DNA of 64,000 nucleotides from Bacteroides stercorirosoris (GTDB taxonomy: Bacteria; Bacteroidota; Bacteroidia; Bacteroidales; Bacteroidaceae). This document shows, piece by piece, positions 55,904 to 64,000 of this stretch; position 1 is the stretch's first letter, and each line of letters opens with the position of its first letter. The position numbers and the translations under genes are program-made. The notes beneath the pieces are model-generated. The model was not told the origin of the DNA, did no database searches, and worked only from the letters and a program-made list of their open reading frames with translations. The stretch is from NCBI RefSeq assembly GCF_900142015.1, contig NZ_FQZN01000027.1:1-64000 (forward strand). The letters run 5' to 3'.

Positions 55904-56113
55904 ATGACCTTATTGATTCTTATTCTTATAGCTATTCCTGTCTGTATTTTGACAATTCTGTTGTGGATCTTCAATGATTATCAAAAGTACAAAAAACAGA
56001 ATTGCTCTTTATTACTATTATTTCTGGTTTTACCAGCCACTATGCAAGTTTTGTCTACCGACAATCCACAATTCTTCAATACCTCAAATTTTATTATTAC
56101 ACAATCTTATTGA
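55904..56113 (+). CDS. Small membrane peptide, unknown
   Basis: A 69-residue open frame with two hydrophobic segments (about 1-22 and 35-47) separated by a basic stretch NDYQKYKKQN. It directly follows a consensus promoter and its stop lies two bases before the NusG-like ATG, which suggests a real, coupled gene. I recognise no family. It could also be a non-conserved leader frame. Confidence 0.45.
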   Translation: MTLLILILIAIPVCILTILLWIFNDYQKYKKQNCSLLLLFLVLPATMQVLSTDNPQFFNTSNFIITQSY

Positions 56114-56115
56114 TT

Positions 56116-56403
56116 ATGATACTTCAAGACATTAAAAACCGCCTTAACGAAACGCGAAACTGGTACATTGTACTGACATCGCCCCGGCGAGAAAAAAAAG
56201 CTAAAGAGACTTTAGATAATAAAGGTGTGATAACTTATCTTCCCACCATTCGCGTAAAGCGCCAATGGAAAGAACGGACAAGGGAAATACAAATCCCTGC
56301 TGTCAACAGATGCATCTTTATCTATGCTACAGAAGTAGAGATAGAAACGCTGAAAGGCACCTACCCTACACTCCCAATAGAGATGGCGGAAGAGGGAAAC
56401 TGA
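56116..56403 (+). CDS. Truncated NusG/UpxY-like protein (NGN domain only)
   Basis: A 95-residue protein resembling the N-terminal NGN domain of UpxY-type NusG paralogues: NWYIVLTSPRREKKAKETL, VITYLPTIRVKRQW, and IPAVNRCIFIY. Members of this group bind RNA polymerase and prevent termination in capsule operons. Here the frame stops just after the NGN domain, so the C-terminal KOW domain is missing; usual UpxY proteins are nearly twice as long. No capsule genes or UpxZ follow. I start it at ATG 56116; a longer frame from 56002 would overlap the membrane peptide. It may be a remnant or a domain-only competitor of full-length paralogues. Confidence 0.65.
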   Translation: MILQDIKNRLNETRNWYIVLTSPRREKKAKETLDNKGVITYLPTIRVKRQWKERTREIQIPAVNRCIFIYATEVEIETLKGTYPTLPIEMAEEGN

Positions 56404-56426
56404 TAACAGAGCTGCAAAAAGGAAAT

Positions 56427-56463
56427 AAGAGAAAGGGGGATACCTATGGGTATCCTTTCTCTT
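56427..56463 (-). terminator. Hairpin between NusG-like gene and tRNA-Arg
   Basis: AAGAGAAAGG (56427-56436) pairs with CCTTTCTCTT (56454-56463), with inner GATACC/GGTATC pairing. On the minus strand it follows the tRNA by 3 bases and leads into ATTTCCTTTTT, so it probably terminates the tRNA. Confidence 0.75.
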
Positions 56464-56466
56464 AAG

Positions 56467-56539
56467 TGACCCCGGTGCGATTCAAACGCACGACCTTCAG
56501 AACCGGAATCTGACGCTCTATTCACTAAGCTACGGAGCC
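56467..56539 (-). tRNA. tRNA-Arg (anticodon CCG)
   Basis: A 73-nt cloverleaf on the minus strand. Acceptor GGCTCCG pairs with CGGGGTC (two G-U pairs), discriminator A, no encoded CCA. The anticodon stem TCAGA/TCTGA encloses loop TTCCGGT, giving CCG for Arg CGG codons. The T arm GTGCG-TTTGAAT-CGCAC is perfect. Confidence 0.93.
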
Positions 56540-56551
56540 CTAATGCGGGGA

Positions 56552-56559
56552 CAAAAGTA
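56552..56559 (-). promoter_or_regulatory. -7 promoter element of tRNA-Arg
   Basis: Minus strand TACTTTTG, 12 bases upstream of the mature tRNA 5' end. From here to the asnA promoter at 56710 I see nothing else. Confidence 0.6.
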
Positions 56560-56709
56560 TAAAAAATTCGGGCATATTCCTAATTATTCATCTTTTTTTG
56601 CAGCAAATCTTTCATAACAGGAATGTTATTTTGAGAGCAACAACAGGTTAACAAGAAACAAATTGCTCACAAATTTAGATAAATTCAATGCAAATATAAA
56701 TATTATACC

Positions 56710-56717
56710 TATATTTG
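56710..56717 (+). promoter_or_regulatory. -7 promoter element of asnA
   Basis: TATATTTG matches TAnnTTTG and lies 25 bases before the asnA start. Confidence 0.55.
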
Positions 56718-56742
56718 CCGAACAAAAACATAGTATACACAT

Positions 56743-57780
56743 ATGAGTTATCTGATAAAACCAGAGGGTTATAAACCCTTATTGGACTTAAAACAAACAG
56801 AATTAGGAATCAAACAGATCAAAGAGTTCTTTCAGTTGAATCTTTCGTCTGAATTACGTTTGCGCCGTGTCACTGCCCCTCTTTTCGTATTGAAAGGTAT
56901 GGGTATCAATGATGATTTGAATGGTGTGGAGCGTGCCGTATCATTTCCCATCAAAGATCTGGGAGACGCACAAGCCGAAGTAGTACATTCTCTTGCCAAA
57001 TGGAAACGACTGACACTGGCAGACTATAATATTGAACCCGGATATGGCATTTACACAGATATGAATGCCATACGTTCGGATGAAGAGCTGGGAAACCTGC
57101 ACTCTCTTTACGTGGACCAATGGGACTGGGAACGCGTCATCACTACCGAGAACCGCAACGTAGAGTTCTTAAAAGAAATCGTGAACCGCATATATGCGGC
57201 CATGATACGCACTGAATATATGGTGTATGAAATGTATCCGGGTATTAAACCTTGCCTGCCTCAAAAGCTACATTTCATCCATGCCGAAGAGTTACGCCAG
57301 CTTTACCCGGATCTGGAGCCTAAATGCCGCGAACATGCCATTACGAAGAAATATGGTGCAGTATTCATTATCGGTATCGGCTGTAAGCTAAGTAACGGGG
57401 AGAAGCATGACGGACGAGCTCCGGACTACGACGACTACACCTCAGAAGGGCTGAATGGCCTCCCCGGATTGAATGGCGACCTCTTATTATGGGATCATGT
57501 ACTGCAACGCAGCATCGAGCTCTCGTCAATGGGGATCCGTGTGGACAAGGCGACCCTGCAACGCCAGTTAAAACAAGAAGGAGAAGAAAAGCGACTGGAA
57601 CTTTACTTCCATAAACGTTTGATGAATGATACGTTACCTTTGTCCATAGGTGGCGGTATAGGTCAGTCACGTCTTTGTATGTTCTATCTCCGCAAAGCGC
57701 ATATTGGAGAAATCCAAGCCAGCATTTGGCCGGAGGATATGCGCCAGGAATGTAAAGAACACAATATCTACTTGATTTAG
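56743..57780 (+). CDS. asnA: Aspartate-ammonia ligase
   Basis: Makes asparagine from aspartate, ammonia and ATP. A 345-residue cytoplasmic protein with the class II aminoacyl-tRNA-synthetase-like fold. Typical stretches are VERAVSFPIKDL, LHSLYVDQWDWE, YFHKRLMNDTLPLSIGGGIGQSRLCM. Length is normal. Own promoter and terminator. Confidence 0.97.
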   Translation: MSYLIKPEGYKPLLDLKQTELGIKQIKEFFQLNLSSELRLRRVTAPLFVLKGMGINDDLNGVERAVSFPIKDLGDAQAEVVHSLAKWKRLTLADYNIEPGYGIYTDMNAIRSDEELGNLHSLYVDQWDWERVITTENRNVEFLKEIVNRIYAAMIRTEYMVYEMYPGIKPCLPQKLHFIHAEELRQLYPDLEPKCREHAITKKYGAVFIIGIGCKLSNGEKHDGRAPDYDDYTSEGLNGLPGLNGDLLLWDHVLQRSIELSSMGIRVDKATLQRQLKQEGEEKRLELYFHKRLMNDTLPLSIGGGIGQSRLCMFYLRKAHIGEIQASIWPEDMRQECKEHNIYLI

Positions 57781-57795
57781 TATCTTGAAAATGAT

Positions 57796-57830
57796 AAAAA
57801 GGCAGAGATTTTTAATATCCCTGCCTTTTT
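57796..57830 (+). terminator. Terminator of asnA
   Basis: AAAAAGGCAG (57796-57805) pairs perfectly with CTGCCTTTTT (57821-57830), with an inner GAT/ATC extension. Confidence 0.9.
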
Positions 57831-57926
57831 ATTTGCCACCTGATCATAGAAATAAAAACGATGCCATATTACAAGAACCGGATTAAAATTGTATCTTAGC
57901 ATCCGAAACTTTTAACACACAAAATT

Positions 57927-58589
57927 ATGAATGTTCAGATAGAAGAAAGCTGGAAAGCACGTTTGGAACCGGAATTTGAAAAAGACTATTTCCGCACGCT
58001 AACGAATTTTGTACGGGAAGAATACACCCACTATCCGATTTATCCTCCGGGAAAATTGATATTCAATGCTTTTAATCTTTGCCCGTTCGACAAAGTAAAA
58101 GTTGTTATTATCGGACAGGATCCTTATCATGGTCCCGGCCAGGCTCATGGATTATGCTTTTCCGTCAATGACGGAGTTCGCTTTCCTCCTTCACTGATTA
58201 ATATATTCAAGGAAATAAAGGATGATATCGGTACTGATGCGCCCACTACAGGCAATCTGACACGTTGGGCGGAACAAGGCGTCCTACTCTTGAACGCTAC
58301 CCTGACCGTTCGTGCACACCAGGCAGGTTCTCATCAGAACAAAGGTTGGGAAACGTTCACCGATGCAGCCATCCGCGCCCTTGCAGAGCAACGTGAACAC
58401 CTTGTGTTCATTCTCTGGGGATCATATGCGCAGCGCAAAGGTGCTTTCATAGACCGTAACAAACATTTGGTACTGTCTTCCGCACATCCTTCTCCCCTAT
58501 CCGCCTACAATGGCTTCTTTGGGAATAAACATTTCAGTAGAACGAATGATTATCTGAGAGAACACGGAGAGCAGGAAATCATCTGGTAA
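57927..58589 (+). CDS. ung: Uracil-DNA glycosylase, family 1
   Basis: Removes uracil from DNA in base-excision repair. The 220-residue protein has the family 1 signature GQDPYHGPGQAHGLCFSV (GQDPYH at 63-68, catalytic Asp65) and the C-terminal HPSPLSAYNGFFG with the catalytic His. Length is normal. Confidence 0.97.
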   Translation: MNVQIEESWKARLEPEFEKDYFRTLTNFVREEYTHYPIYPPGKLIFNAFNLCPFDKVKVVIIGQDPYHGPGQAHGLCFSVNDGVRFPPSLINIFKEIKDDIGTDAPTTGNLTRWAEQGVLLLNATLTVRAHQAGSHQNKGWETFTDAAIRALAEQREHLVFILWGSYAQRKGAFIDRNKHLVLSSAHPSPLSAYNGFFGNKHFSRTNDYLREHGEQEIIW

Positions 58590-58612
58590 AAAGAATAAAG
58601 GTATCAAAAGCA

Positions 58613-58645
58613 TCGCCTGCATAAATGCAGGCGAATATTTCTTTT
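58613..58645. terminator. Terminator between ung and the LptD-like gene
   Basis: TCGCCTGCAT (58613-58622) and ATGCAGGCGA (58625-58634) pair almost without loop, followed by ATATTTCTTTTTT on the plus strand. The convergent gene ends at 58646. Confidence 0.85.
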
Positions 58646-61411
58646 TTAGTACCATTTAATGTTGGTCTGCGTCTGACTCTTCTTATCATATTTCAAGTCT
58701 TGCAGAATGCTGGCATTAGCACGAATCACAAAACTGTAATACTTCCATGTGCCGAAAGGAGAAAGGCTGGCAGACATGCTGAAACAGTGCAAGTCACGCG
58801 TGATATTAAAGGTAGTCTGCACAATCTGCTTAGCGTTAAAGTCGTAACCAGAATTAAAGCTGACAGCCCACTTATTGGAAATCTTAACATTACCATTAAC
58901 ATTAAGGGCATTCAGACTAAACTTATACGGATAGCGCATACTATTTCTATTGATCGGTTTCGATGTATCTTCCGTTATATTAAAACCTGTACTCACATTG
59001 ATGGACCAAGGCATTTTAAACACCTGATAACCATCATCATCTACAGCAGCTTTTTCCTTCTTCCGCTTGGTCGGCGTGTTTCCCGTTCCCGTGTCATCAG
59101 TTTCATCTCCTTCACTTTCCGCATCATTCTGGCTGCTACCCTTGTCATCCTTATCTTCCTTTTCTCCGGTAAAGAATGCTTTCCATTTCTTCCACGTATC
59201 GTTATTGAACGTATAGCTAAAGGAGTTTCCATATCCCTGGAAACGTCCGAAACGTCCATAGGACCACTCAGTTCGATTACTTGGAACTACATTACCATTC
59301 TTATCAAAGGCATAAGCATATGTAGCGAAAACAGAACTCATACTGAAAGTATAGCTCTTGCTCAATTTCAAACGCAGATTTAGGGTCAGGTTACTCCACG
59401 GGCGCACTTGAGCGGCTGTGTTGTAAGAAATACTGGCACCCAATTCATCTATCAGACTGACTTTACGGATAGAGTCATTCTTATCCTTATACTTCATTTC
59501 CAGGTTATTGGAAATTTGGAACGAAATATTTCCTGATCTGCCTCGACCCGGCACGCCAAACATCTGGTCAGCGTATGGAGAATAAACAATAGTGTCCTGC
59601 GTTCCGTCAGCATTGGGCTTGAAATAAGTATCGTAGTAGCCGAAACGGGAAGAGCCAAAGTCAGGTGCCGCACTGATACTTACAGAAGGAGTTATGACGT
59701 GACGTATTTGTATCTCTTTCTTCTTCATGAACAACGGCTTATACATACCGTAAATTTTAGTGTTGACACCCAAACTTGCACTATAATTATATACCCGATG
59801 GAAACCATAAACCGTATCGGTATTCACCACCTGTCCACTGGTTCCTGAATTCGGATCCCAATCTTTCATAATTTTACGGGTATACCAACGCTCGGTATAG
59901 CTGACAGAAGGTGTCACATTAAAGTATTTAAATAAGGTGAACGTAGCACTGACAGGTATCTCATGCTTCATCCCGTTCTTCCAATCCTTCACAAGGTTAG
60001 ATTTGAACAAAAGATTATCTTTCGTTGTAATGCTGTTGGAAAGACGTCCGCTATAACGCACGGAAATCTTCTCATACCATTTTTCATCGCCTGCCGCCTT
60101 TTTCCGCTTGAAAGGGAAGATAGTGCTCAGCGTAATATTCAAGTCCGGTAAGGTTACGGCGATAGAAGAGTCTTTCATACTCTGGGCAATGTTACCCGTG
60201 GCTGCGATAGAGAGCTTCTGATCGGGGAAGTTGCGGGAGTAGCTGACACTGGATGTTTTAGTGTTCTGCGTCATCGCCTGCGAGTTGTACATATTACCGA
60301 TATTGGTACGTTCATAGCTACTGGAAGAAAAGTTCACACTGGCTGAGAATGATGAATTGGGATTAGCTTTTGGATCCTGTCGGTGCGACCATACCACCTT
60401 AAAGTCTTTTGCTACCGCATAGTCTTCCAAACCTTTATCACCGGTTTTAGTAACTTGATAGCTAGCCTGAAACAAACCGGAGAATTTATACCGGACATTA
60501 TAATTCGTTTCAGCATTCAGCGCCCAGGAACCTTTTGTGAAAATATCTCCCCGCAGTTTCAGGTCCATCTTGTCACTGATAGCAAAATAATAACCACCAT
60601 CCGTCAGACCAAATCCACGAGTAGAGTCATCCATATAACTCGGCATAATGAAACCCGATGAATAACTACTGGAGAAAGGAAAGAAGAAAAACGGAACGGC
60701 AAGAGGTAGCGGTACATCTTCAATAACCAGGTATGCAGGCCCCGTCACAACATTCTTCTTGGGACGCACTTTGGCATAGGTCATCTGCATATAAAAGTGA
60801 GGGTGATCATGGTTATCGCAAGTGGTATAACGCCCACTCCTCATATACAGTTCATCATTCATACCTTTCTTAGCGTTATTACCCGTAACGTATCCTTCAC
60901 CCTGCTGGCTGACAACATTACTGATAAGCCCTTTCTTACTCTTGAAATTATATCGTATGGTATTGGTTTCATAAGGTGTATCGCCATCTTTGAAAACCGG
61001 TTTTCCCGTCACTGTGCCCAGTGTATCTTCCACACCATAGGCGTAAACCGTGCTACTATCCATATTCATGGTAATCACGGCGGCCGCCAACTCTATTTTC
61101 TGGTAATTCACCTTTCCGTCACCATATAGGTTAGCCACTCCATCTTGAGTGAACACAATGGAGTCGGTGGCTTCATAAATCACCGGAGCATCCAGCGGTT
61201 GCTTCTTTTTGGCAGGCTGTAACTGTACTGTGTCATTTTTCAGGGTATCCCCTCTTTGCACACCTTCAATATTAAAGGTGTCCGTCCGTTCGGTGCCGGG
61301 GGGGACAACTCTTCCACGCCGACGTTGCGAAAAGGCCTCGCCGGATAGCAGAAGTAAGACAAGTAGTAGTATGAATGATATGAATGTATTTGCTTTCAAT
61401 GGCGTAATCAA
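58646..61411 (-). CDS. LptD-like outer-membrane LPS assembly protein
   Basis: A 921-residue outer-membrane protein with signal peptide (ending GEAFSQ, about residue 29). The N-terminal OstA-like jelly-roll region (about 70-200; ATDSIVFTQDGVANLYGDGKVNYQ) precedes a large beta-barrel with many alternating strands to the C-terminal W-Y. This is the Bacteroidetes LptD_2 type that inserts LPS into the outer membrane. A low-complexity charged insert at about 748-790 (repeated E, D, K) is a probable disordered loop. Own TACTTTTG promoter at 61435-61442. Confidence 0.88.
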   Translation of the reverse strand: MITPLKANTFISFILLLVLLLLSGEAFSQRRRGRVVPPGTERTDTFNIEGVQRGDTLKNDTVQLQPAKKKQPLDAPVIYEATDSIVFTQDGVANLYGDGKVNYQKIELAAAVITMNMDSSTVYAYGVEDTLGTVTGKPVFKDGDTPYETNTIRYNFKSKKGLISNVVSQQGEGYVTGNNAKKGMNDELYMRSGRYTTCDNHDHPHFYMQMTYAKVRPKKNVVTGPAYLVIEDVPLPLAVPFFFFPFSSSYSSGFIMPSYMDDSTRGFGLTDGGYYFAISDKMDLKLRGDIFTKGSWALNAETNYNVRYKFSGLFQASYQVTKTGDKGLEDYAVAKDFKVVWSHRQDPKANPNSSFSASVNFSSSSYERTNIGNMYNSQAMTQNTKTSSVSYSRNFPDQKLSIAATGNIAQSMKDSSIAVTLPDLNITLSTIFPFKRKKAAGDEKWYEKISVRYSGRLSNSITTKDNLLFKSNLVKDWKNGMKHEIPVSATFTLFKYFNVTPSVSYTERWYTRKIMKDWDPNSGTSGQVVNTDTVYGFHRVYNYSASLGVNTKIYGMYKPLFMKKKEIQIRHVITPSVSISAAPDFGSSRFGYYDTYFKPNADGTQDTIVYSPYADQMFGVPGRGRSGNISFQISNNLEMKYKDKNDSIRKVSLIDELGASISYNTAAQVRPWSNLTLNLRLKLSKSYTFSMSSVFATYAYAFDKNGNVVPSNRTEWSYGRFGRFQGYGNSFSYTFNNDTWKKWKAFFTGEKEDKDDKGSSQNDAESEGDETDDTGTGNTPTKRKKEKAAVDDDGYQVFKMPWSINVSTGFNITEDTSKPINRNSMRYPYKFSLNALNVNGNVKISNKWAVSFNSGYDFNAKQIVQTTFNITRDLHCFSMSASLSPFGTWKYYSFVIRANASILQDLKYDKKSQTQTNIKWY

Positions 61412-61434
61412 CTAATAGTTTCCGCTTGAAGGGG

Positions 61435-61442
61435 CAAAAGTA
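61435..61442 (-). promoter_or_regulatory. -7 promoter element of the LptD-like gene
   Basis: Minus strand TACTTTTG, 23 bases before the start codon. Confidence 0.6.
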
Positions 61443-61487
61443 CGTAAATTATACGGATAATCTCCCATTTTAAAGAAATTTAGAATG

Positions 61488-62024
61488 CTACAAGAACTGT
61501 TCGCACCAGCAATCAAAACGTTCCAAACCTGCATTGCCGAAATAGGAAAGACTTTTCCGTGCTTTCTCTACGGATTTTTCCCGTTCCAGATGGGTTTTAG
61601 AATAGAACTTATCAGCAAAGCAAATGACTTGTTCTTCCAGACTTACCGGAAGCATATCCCGGTGAGGTACAGGCAGGTTCTGCGCAATGATATCGTCCAG
61701 TGAAAGCCCAGCACCCGTATGCCTTTCACATACCAACGCATGGCGTGGATAACCTTCCCGACGCATCAAATCGGCTCCAAGATAACCGTGACAAATATAA
61801 GGCTGATCGCCAAAACAGAAGATTCCCGGAGCATCGGTCAGAAAAATACCGATATCATGCAGCATGCCTGCTTCATATAAAAAGTCTTTATCCAGTTGAA
61901 GTTCCGGATGGCGATCGGCAATCCACAATGCTTTTTCAGCCACCAGACGGCTATGCACGGATAAGATGTGTTTCCGTTCATTATCTTCCGGATAATATTT
62001 ATCAATGATCGTAACGGGTGACAT
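61488..62024 (-). CDS. HD domain hydrolase
   Basis: A 178-residue soluble protein with the HD-type metal site: His in SVHSRLVAEKALWIA, HD in MLHDIGIFL, and a later histidine in ERHTGAG. Such small HD proteins are phosphohydrolases; nucleotide specificity is not deducible. The start codon abuts the stop of the upstream glycosyltransferase with no base between, so they are coupled in one transcript. Confidence 0.85.
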   Translation of the reverse strand: MSPVTIIDKYYPEDNERKHILSVHSRLVAEKALWIADRHPELQLDKDFLYEAGMLHDIGIFLTDAPGIFCFGDQPYICHGYLGADLMRREGYPRHALVCERHTGAGLSLDDIIAQNLPVPHRDMLPVSLEEQVICFADKFYSKTHLEREKSVEKARKSLSYFGNAGLERFDCWCEQFL

Positions 62025-63737
62025 TTATTTCTTTTTAAACTTATACATATAAATCCTAGCACGCAAATCGCAGCTACGTTTCTCTGTCAGGAAAACCTCT
62101 TCAAACTCGTATGTATCACTGAATTCTTCCAATAACTGCTTGTTCATATTCTCGGATGAAACGACAAATCCTTCGGATGGTAATTCTTTTTCAAAGTGCC
62201 GCATCTGATCATCCATATAATAGTTCGCACCATAGAAGCTCATGTAATCATATGAATAGACCGTGCCCTGAGGGACAACTTTCCTGATCTGAGCAACCAG
62301 ATTCTTATCCGACTTGACCGCCAATACCGTAGGCTGATACACACTATCCAAAGAAACAAAAATGCAAAGGATGCATCCGGCAATACTATATAATAAGGAA
62401 TAAGCACCGGTACGTTTTACCACTCCCATCCATGTGCAGACCGCTGCAATCAGCGGAAGCACTACCAGACACCACTTAGGAATAGAAAGAGACACTTCTT
62501 CCAGAGCATGCATGAAAGCAACGTTCTCGGCTGCATGCCGGCCTGTCCCAAAAACACTGTCCGGTATCAATCCCAACCGTACAGAAATAAAAACAGCCGT
62601 AAGCAACAGGGCCAAAGAAGCAAAAATGATAGCCGAAACTTTAAATACTTTTGCCCCACGCTGAACCAACGCCAACAAATATTCGGCCATCAACACCGCC
62701 ATGAACGGATAAATGGGAAGCAAATAAACACTGCGCTTGCTCTTCGGTATACAATAAAAAATAAAAATAAGCAGGATAGCCAGCCATGTGAACAGTTGCA
62801 AAGGAGACTGATTACAGAACTTTGTCCAAACATTCTTCAAACGCTGACCAAAAGAATTTCCTTCAGGTAACCAACGCATATTTTTCCACTTCAGGCAGAA
62901 TAGTGAGAGCAACATAACCAACGTCCAGGGAATCCATCCCCAAATCAAGGTGAGGAAGTTATACCAAAGCGGATTCTCATGAGATGCATAGGACATCTTA
63001 CGGAAGAAGCGGCCTGTGTTTTCCTCAAGCATCAAATCGGAAAACTCGGTTCCACCCTGTCGGTATGCCGCCCAGAACCAGATTGCCAACGGAACCAGTG
63101 AAAGCAATCCGATGCCTGCCAGCGAAGAGAATGTTTTCCAGAAAGAACGGCCACGCATCAACTGATAAACTCCGATCACCATACAAGGGAAAATAGAACC
63201 CACCGGGCCTTTCGTCAAAGAGCCGCAAGCCATCAGCAGAATAGCCAGCCACGGCACAGTATGACATTTTTTCTCATCCCAGCGGTACAACAGCAGCAGC
63301 GAAATCACAATCAGGGACACCTGCACCATATCCAGCCGACAGGCCACCGCCGCACGATGCACTTCAAAAGAAGTCAAAAGCAGGATGGAAGCCAGAAAAG
63401 CAGTCTTTACATCTTTCCGCTTAGCAAAAAAGTCAAAAAAGACCCAAAGCATGGCAAGGAAGAAAACGGCCGACGGCAAACGTGAAGAAAACTCCGTAAC
63501 CCCTCCCAGTATAGCAGAAAAGAAAGCGATACACCAATAAAGAAATGGTGGCTTGTAAGCCATATCCGTCCCGTAATTCAGCGGAAGTATCCAATTTCCG
63601 CTTTCGAGCATTGTATATGCCACGATTGCTTCACGAGGCTCTCCTTTCGAATAAAAAATAGTTTCTCCCAAAAAGGGGATTATTACAAGTGCGCCCAGTA
63701 TCATCAGAAACCAAACCGCTTTTTTTCTTTCCGACAT
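62025..63737 (-). CDS. GT39/ArnT-like membrane glycosyltransferase
   Basis: A 570-residue inner-membrane protein with about ten to twelve helices. The first periplasmic loop contains KGEPREAIVAYTMLESGNWILPL, the conserved acidic motif of the PMT/ArnT (GT39/GT83) superfamily that uses polyprenyl-phosphate sugars. A C-terminal soluble region (about 465-570) follows. It probably adds a sugar to lipid A or another envelope glycan on the periplasmic face; the acceptor is not known. A GtrA-family gene lies divergently, which fits flipping of polyprenyl-phosphate sugars. Confidence 0.87.
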   Translation of the reverse strand: MSERKKAVWFLMILGALVIIPFLGETIFYSKGEPREAIVAYTMLESGNWILPLNYGTDMAYKPPFLYWCIAFFSAILGGVTEFSSRLPSAVFFLAMLWVFFDFFAKRKDVKTAFLASILLLTSFEVHRAAVACRLDMVQVSLIVISLLLLYRWDEKKCHTVPWLAILLMACGSLTKGPVGSIFPCMVIGVYQLMRGRSFWKTFSSLAGIGLLSLVPLAIWFWAAYRQGGTEFSDLMLEENTGRFFRKMSYASHENPLWYNFLTLIWGWIPWTLVMLLSLFCLKWKNMRWLPEGNSFGQRLKNVWTKFCNQSPLQLFTWLAILLIFIFYCIPKSKRSVYLLPIYPFMAVLMAEYLLALVQRGAKVFKVSAIIFASLALLLTAVFISVRLGLIPDSVFGTGRHAAENVAFMHALEEVSLSIPKWCLVVLPLIAAVCTWMGVVKRTGAYSLLYSIAGCILCIFVSLDSVYQPTVLAVKSDKNLVAQIRKVVPQGTVYSYDYMSFYGANYYMDDQMRHFEKELPSEGFVVSSENMNKQLLEEFSDTYEFEEVFLTEKRSCDLRARIYMYKFKKK

Positions 63738-63788
63738 ATTCTTCTGTTATATTCTACAATGTTTTCTCTATACTATGTTTTCTGCCCG

Positions 63789-63796
63789 CAAAAGTA
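63789..63796 (-). promoter_or_regulatory. -7 promoter element of the GT39 gene
   Basis: Minus strand TACTTTTG, 51 bases before the start codon. Confidence 0.5.
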
Positions 63797-63843
63797 CAAT
63801 TATTCTGTAACAATGCCTAACTTTACCTCCTCAAATTAATAAG

Positions 63844-64000
63844 ATGAAAAAGCTGAAACAACTACCGGAATTTGTGCGCTTCGCAATAGTAGGCATTATA
63901 GCCACAGCAATACACTATGGAGTGTATTATATACTTCAATGGTTCATTTACGTAAACATAGCTTATACCATCGGTTACATCGTCAGTTTCATCGCCAATT
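63844..64000 (+). CDS. GtrA family membrane protein (partial, runs off window)
   Basis: The ATG at 63844 opens a frame that reaches the window end without a stop (52 codons). It reads MKKLKQLPEFVRFAIVGIIA and continues with hydrophobic helices and GYIVSF, the N-terminus of GtrA-like proteins thought to move polyprenyl-phosphate-linked sugars across the inner membrane. The rest lies beyond the window. Confidence 0.8.
   Translation, partial: MKKLKQLPEFVRFAIVGIIATAIHYGVYYILQWFIYVNIAYTIGYIVSFIAN

Noticed and set aside
56467..56539. tRNA-Arg as an occupied integration site
   Set aside because: No integrase, attachment-site duplicate or mobile genes are seen on either side.

Overview
The window is chromosomal DNA from a Bacteroidetes gut commensal, most likely a Bacteroides species. 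The evidence is a SusC/SusD pair with a hybrid two-component (HTCS) regulator, many lipoproteins with an SCSDDDD-type mature end, methylmalonyl-CoA mutase for the succinate-propionate route, a NusG/UpxY-type fragment, and promoters with the Bacteroides -7 element TAnnTTTG. I cannot fix the species.

Layout. 1-4.1 kb: three minus-strand surface-type lipoproteins with near-identical signal peptides, two of them with a calycin-like domain and one with a PCMD domain. 4.4-12.3 kb: chorismate synthase, an M20 peptidase, a PorE-like TPR/PD40/OmpA lipoprotein, anhydro-MurNAc kinase and topoisomerase III. 12.5-21.6 kb: a small Cys-containing protein, a 22-bp tandem repeat array, the two methylmalonyl-CoA mutase subunits, a large inverted repeat, an AspT/YidE-type transporter, a cytidylate-kinase-like protein and a MATE exporter.

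21.8-50.2 kb: one large polysaccharide utilisation locus (PUL), all on the plus strand. It contains an orphan secreted enzyme-like protein, SusC, SusD, a heparinase-like protein, the HTCS sensor-regulator, and then an eight-to-forty-base-spaced operon of seven enzymes: a 1346-residue lyase-like protein with FN3, GH105, a second heparinase-like protein, DUF4861, GH42, GH3 and a second GH105. The two GH105 proteins imply that unsaturated uronides are produced. No recognised endo-lyase, sulfatase or surface glycan-binding protein is present, so the lyase activity should come from one or more of four proteins I cannot place in a described family. GH42 and GH3 point to galactose and a further neutral sugar or uronide. 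Three promoters of the locus share a candidate operator, TTTTTCATA-N4-TTGAAA, with related spacing to the -7 element; this is probably the HTCS site.

50.5-64 kb: housekeeping genes lysS, gpsA, pgi, a HAD phosphatase, a short unit with a membrane peptide and a truncated NusG-like protein beside tRNA-Arg(CCG), asnA, ung, an LptD-like outer-membrane protein, an HD hydrolase abutting a GT39/ArnT-type glycosyltransferase, and the start of a GtrA-family gene cut by the window end. Most genes end at clear intrinsic terminators.
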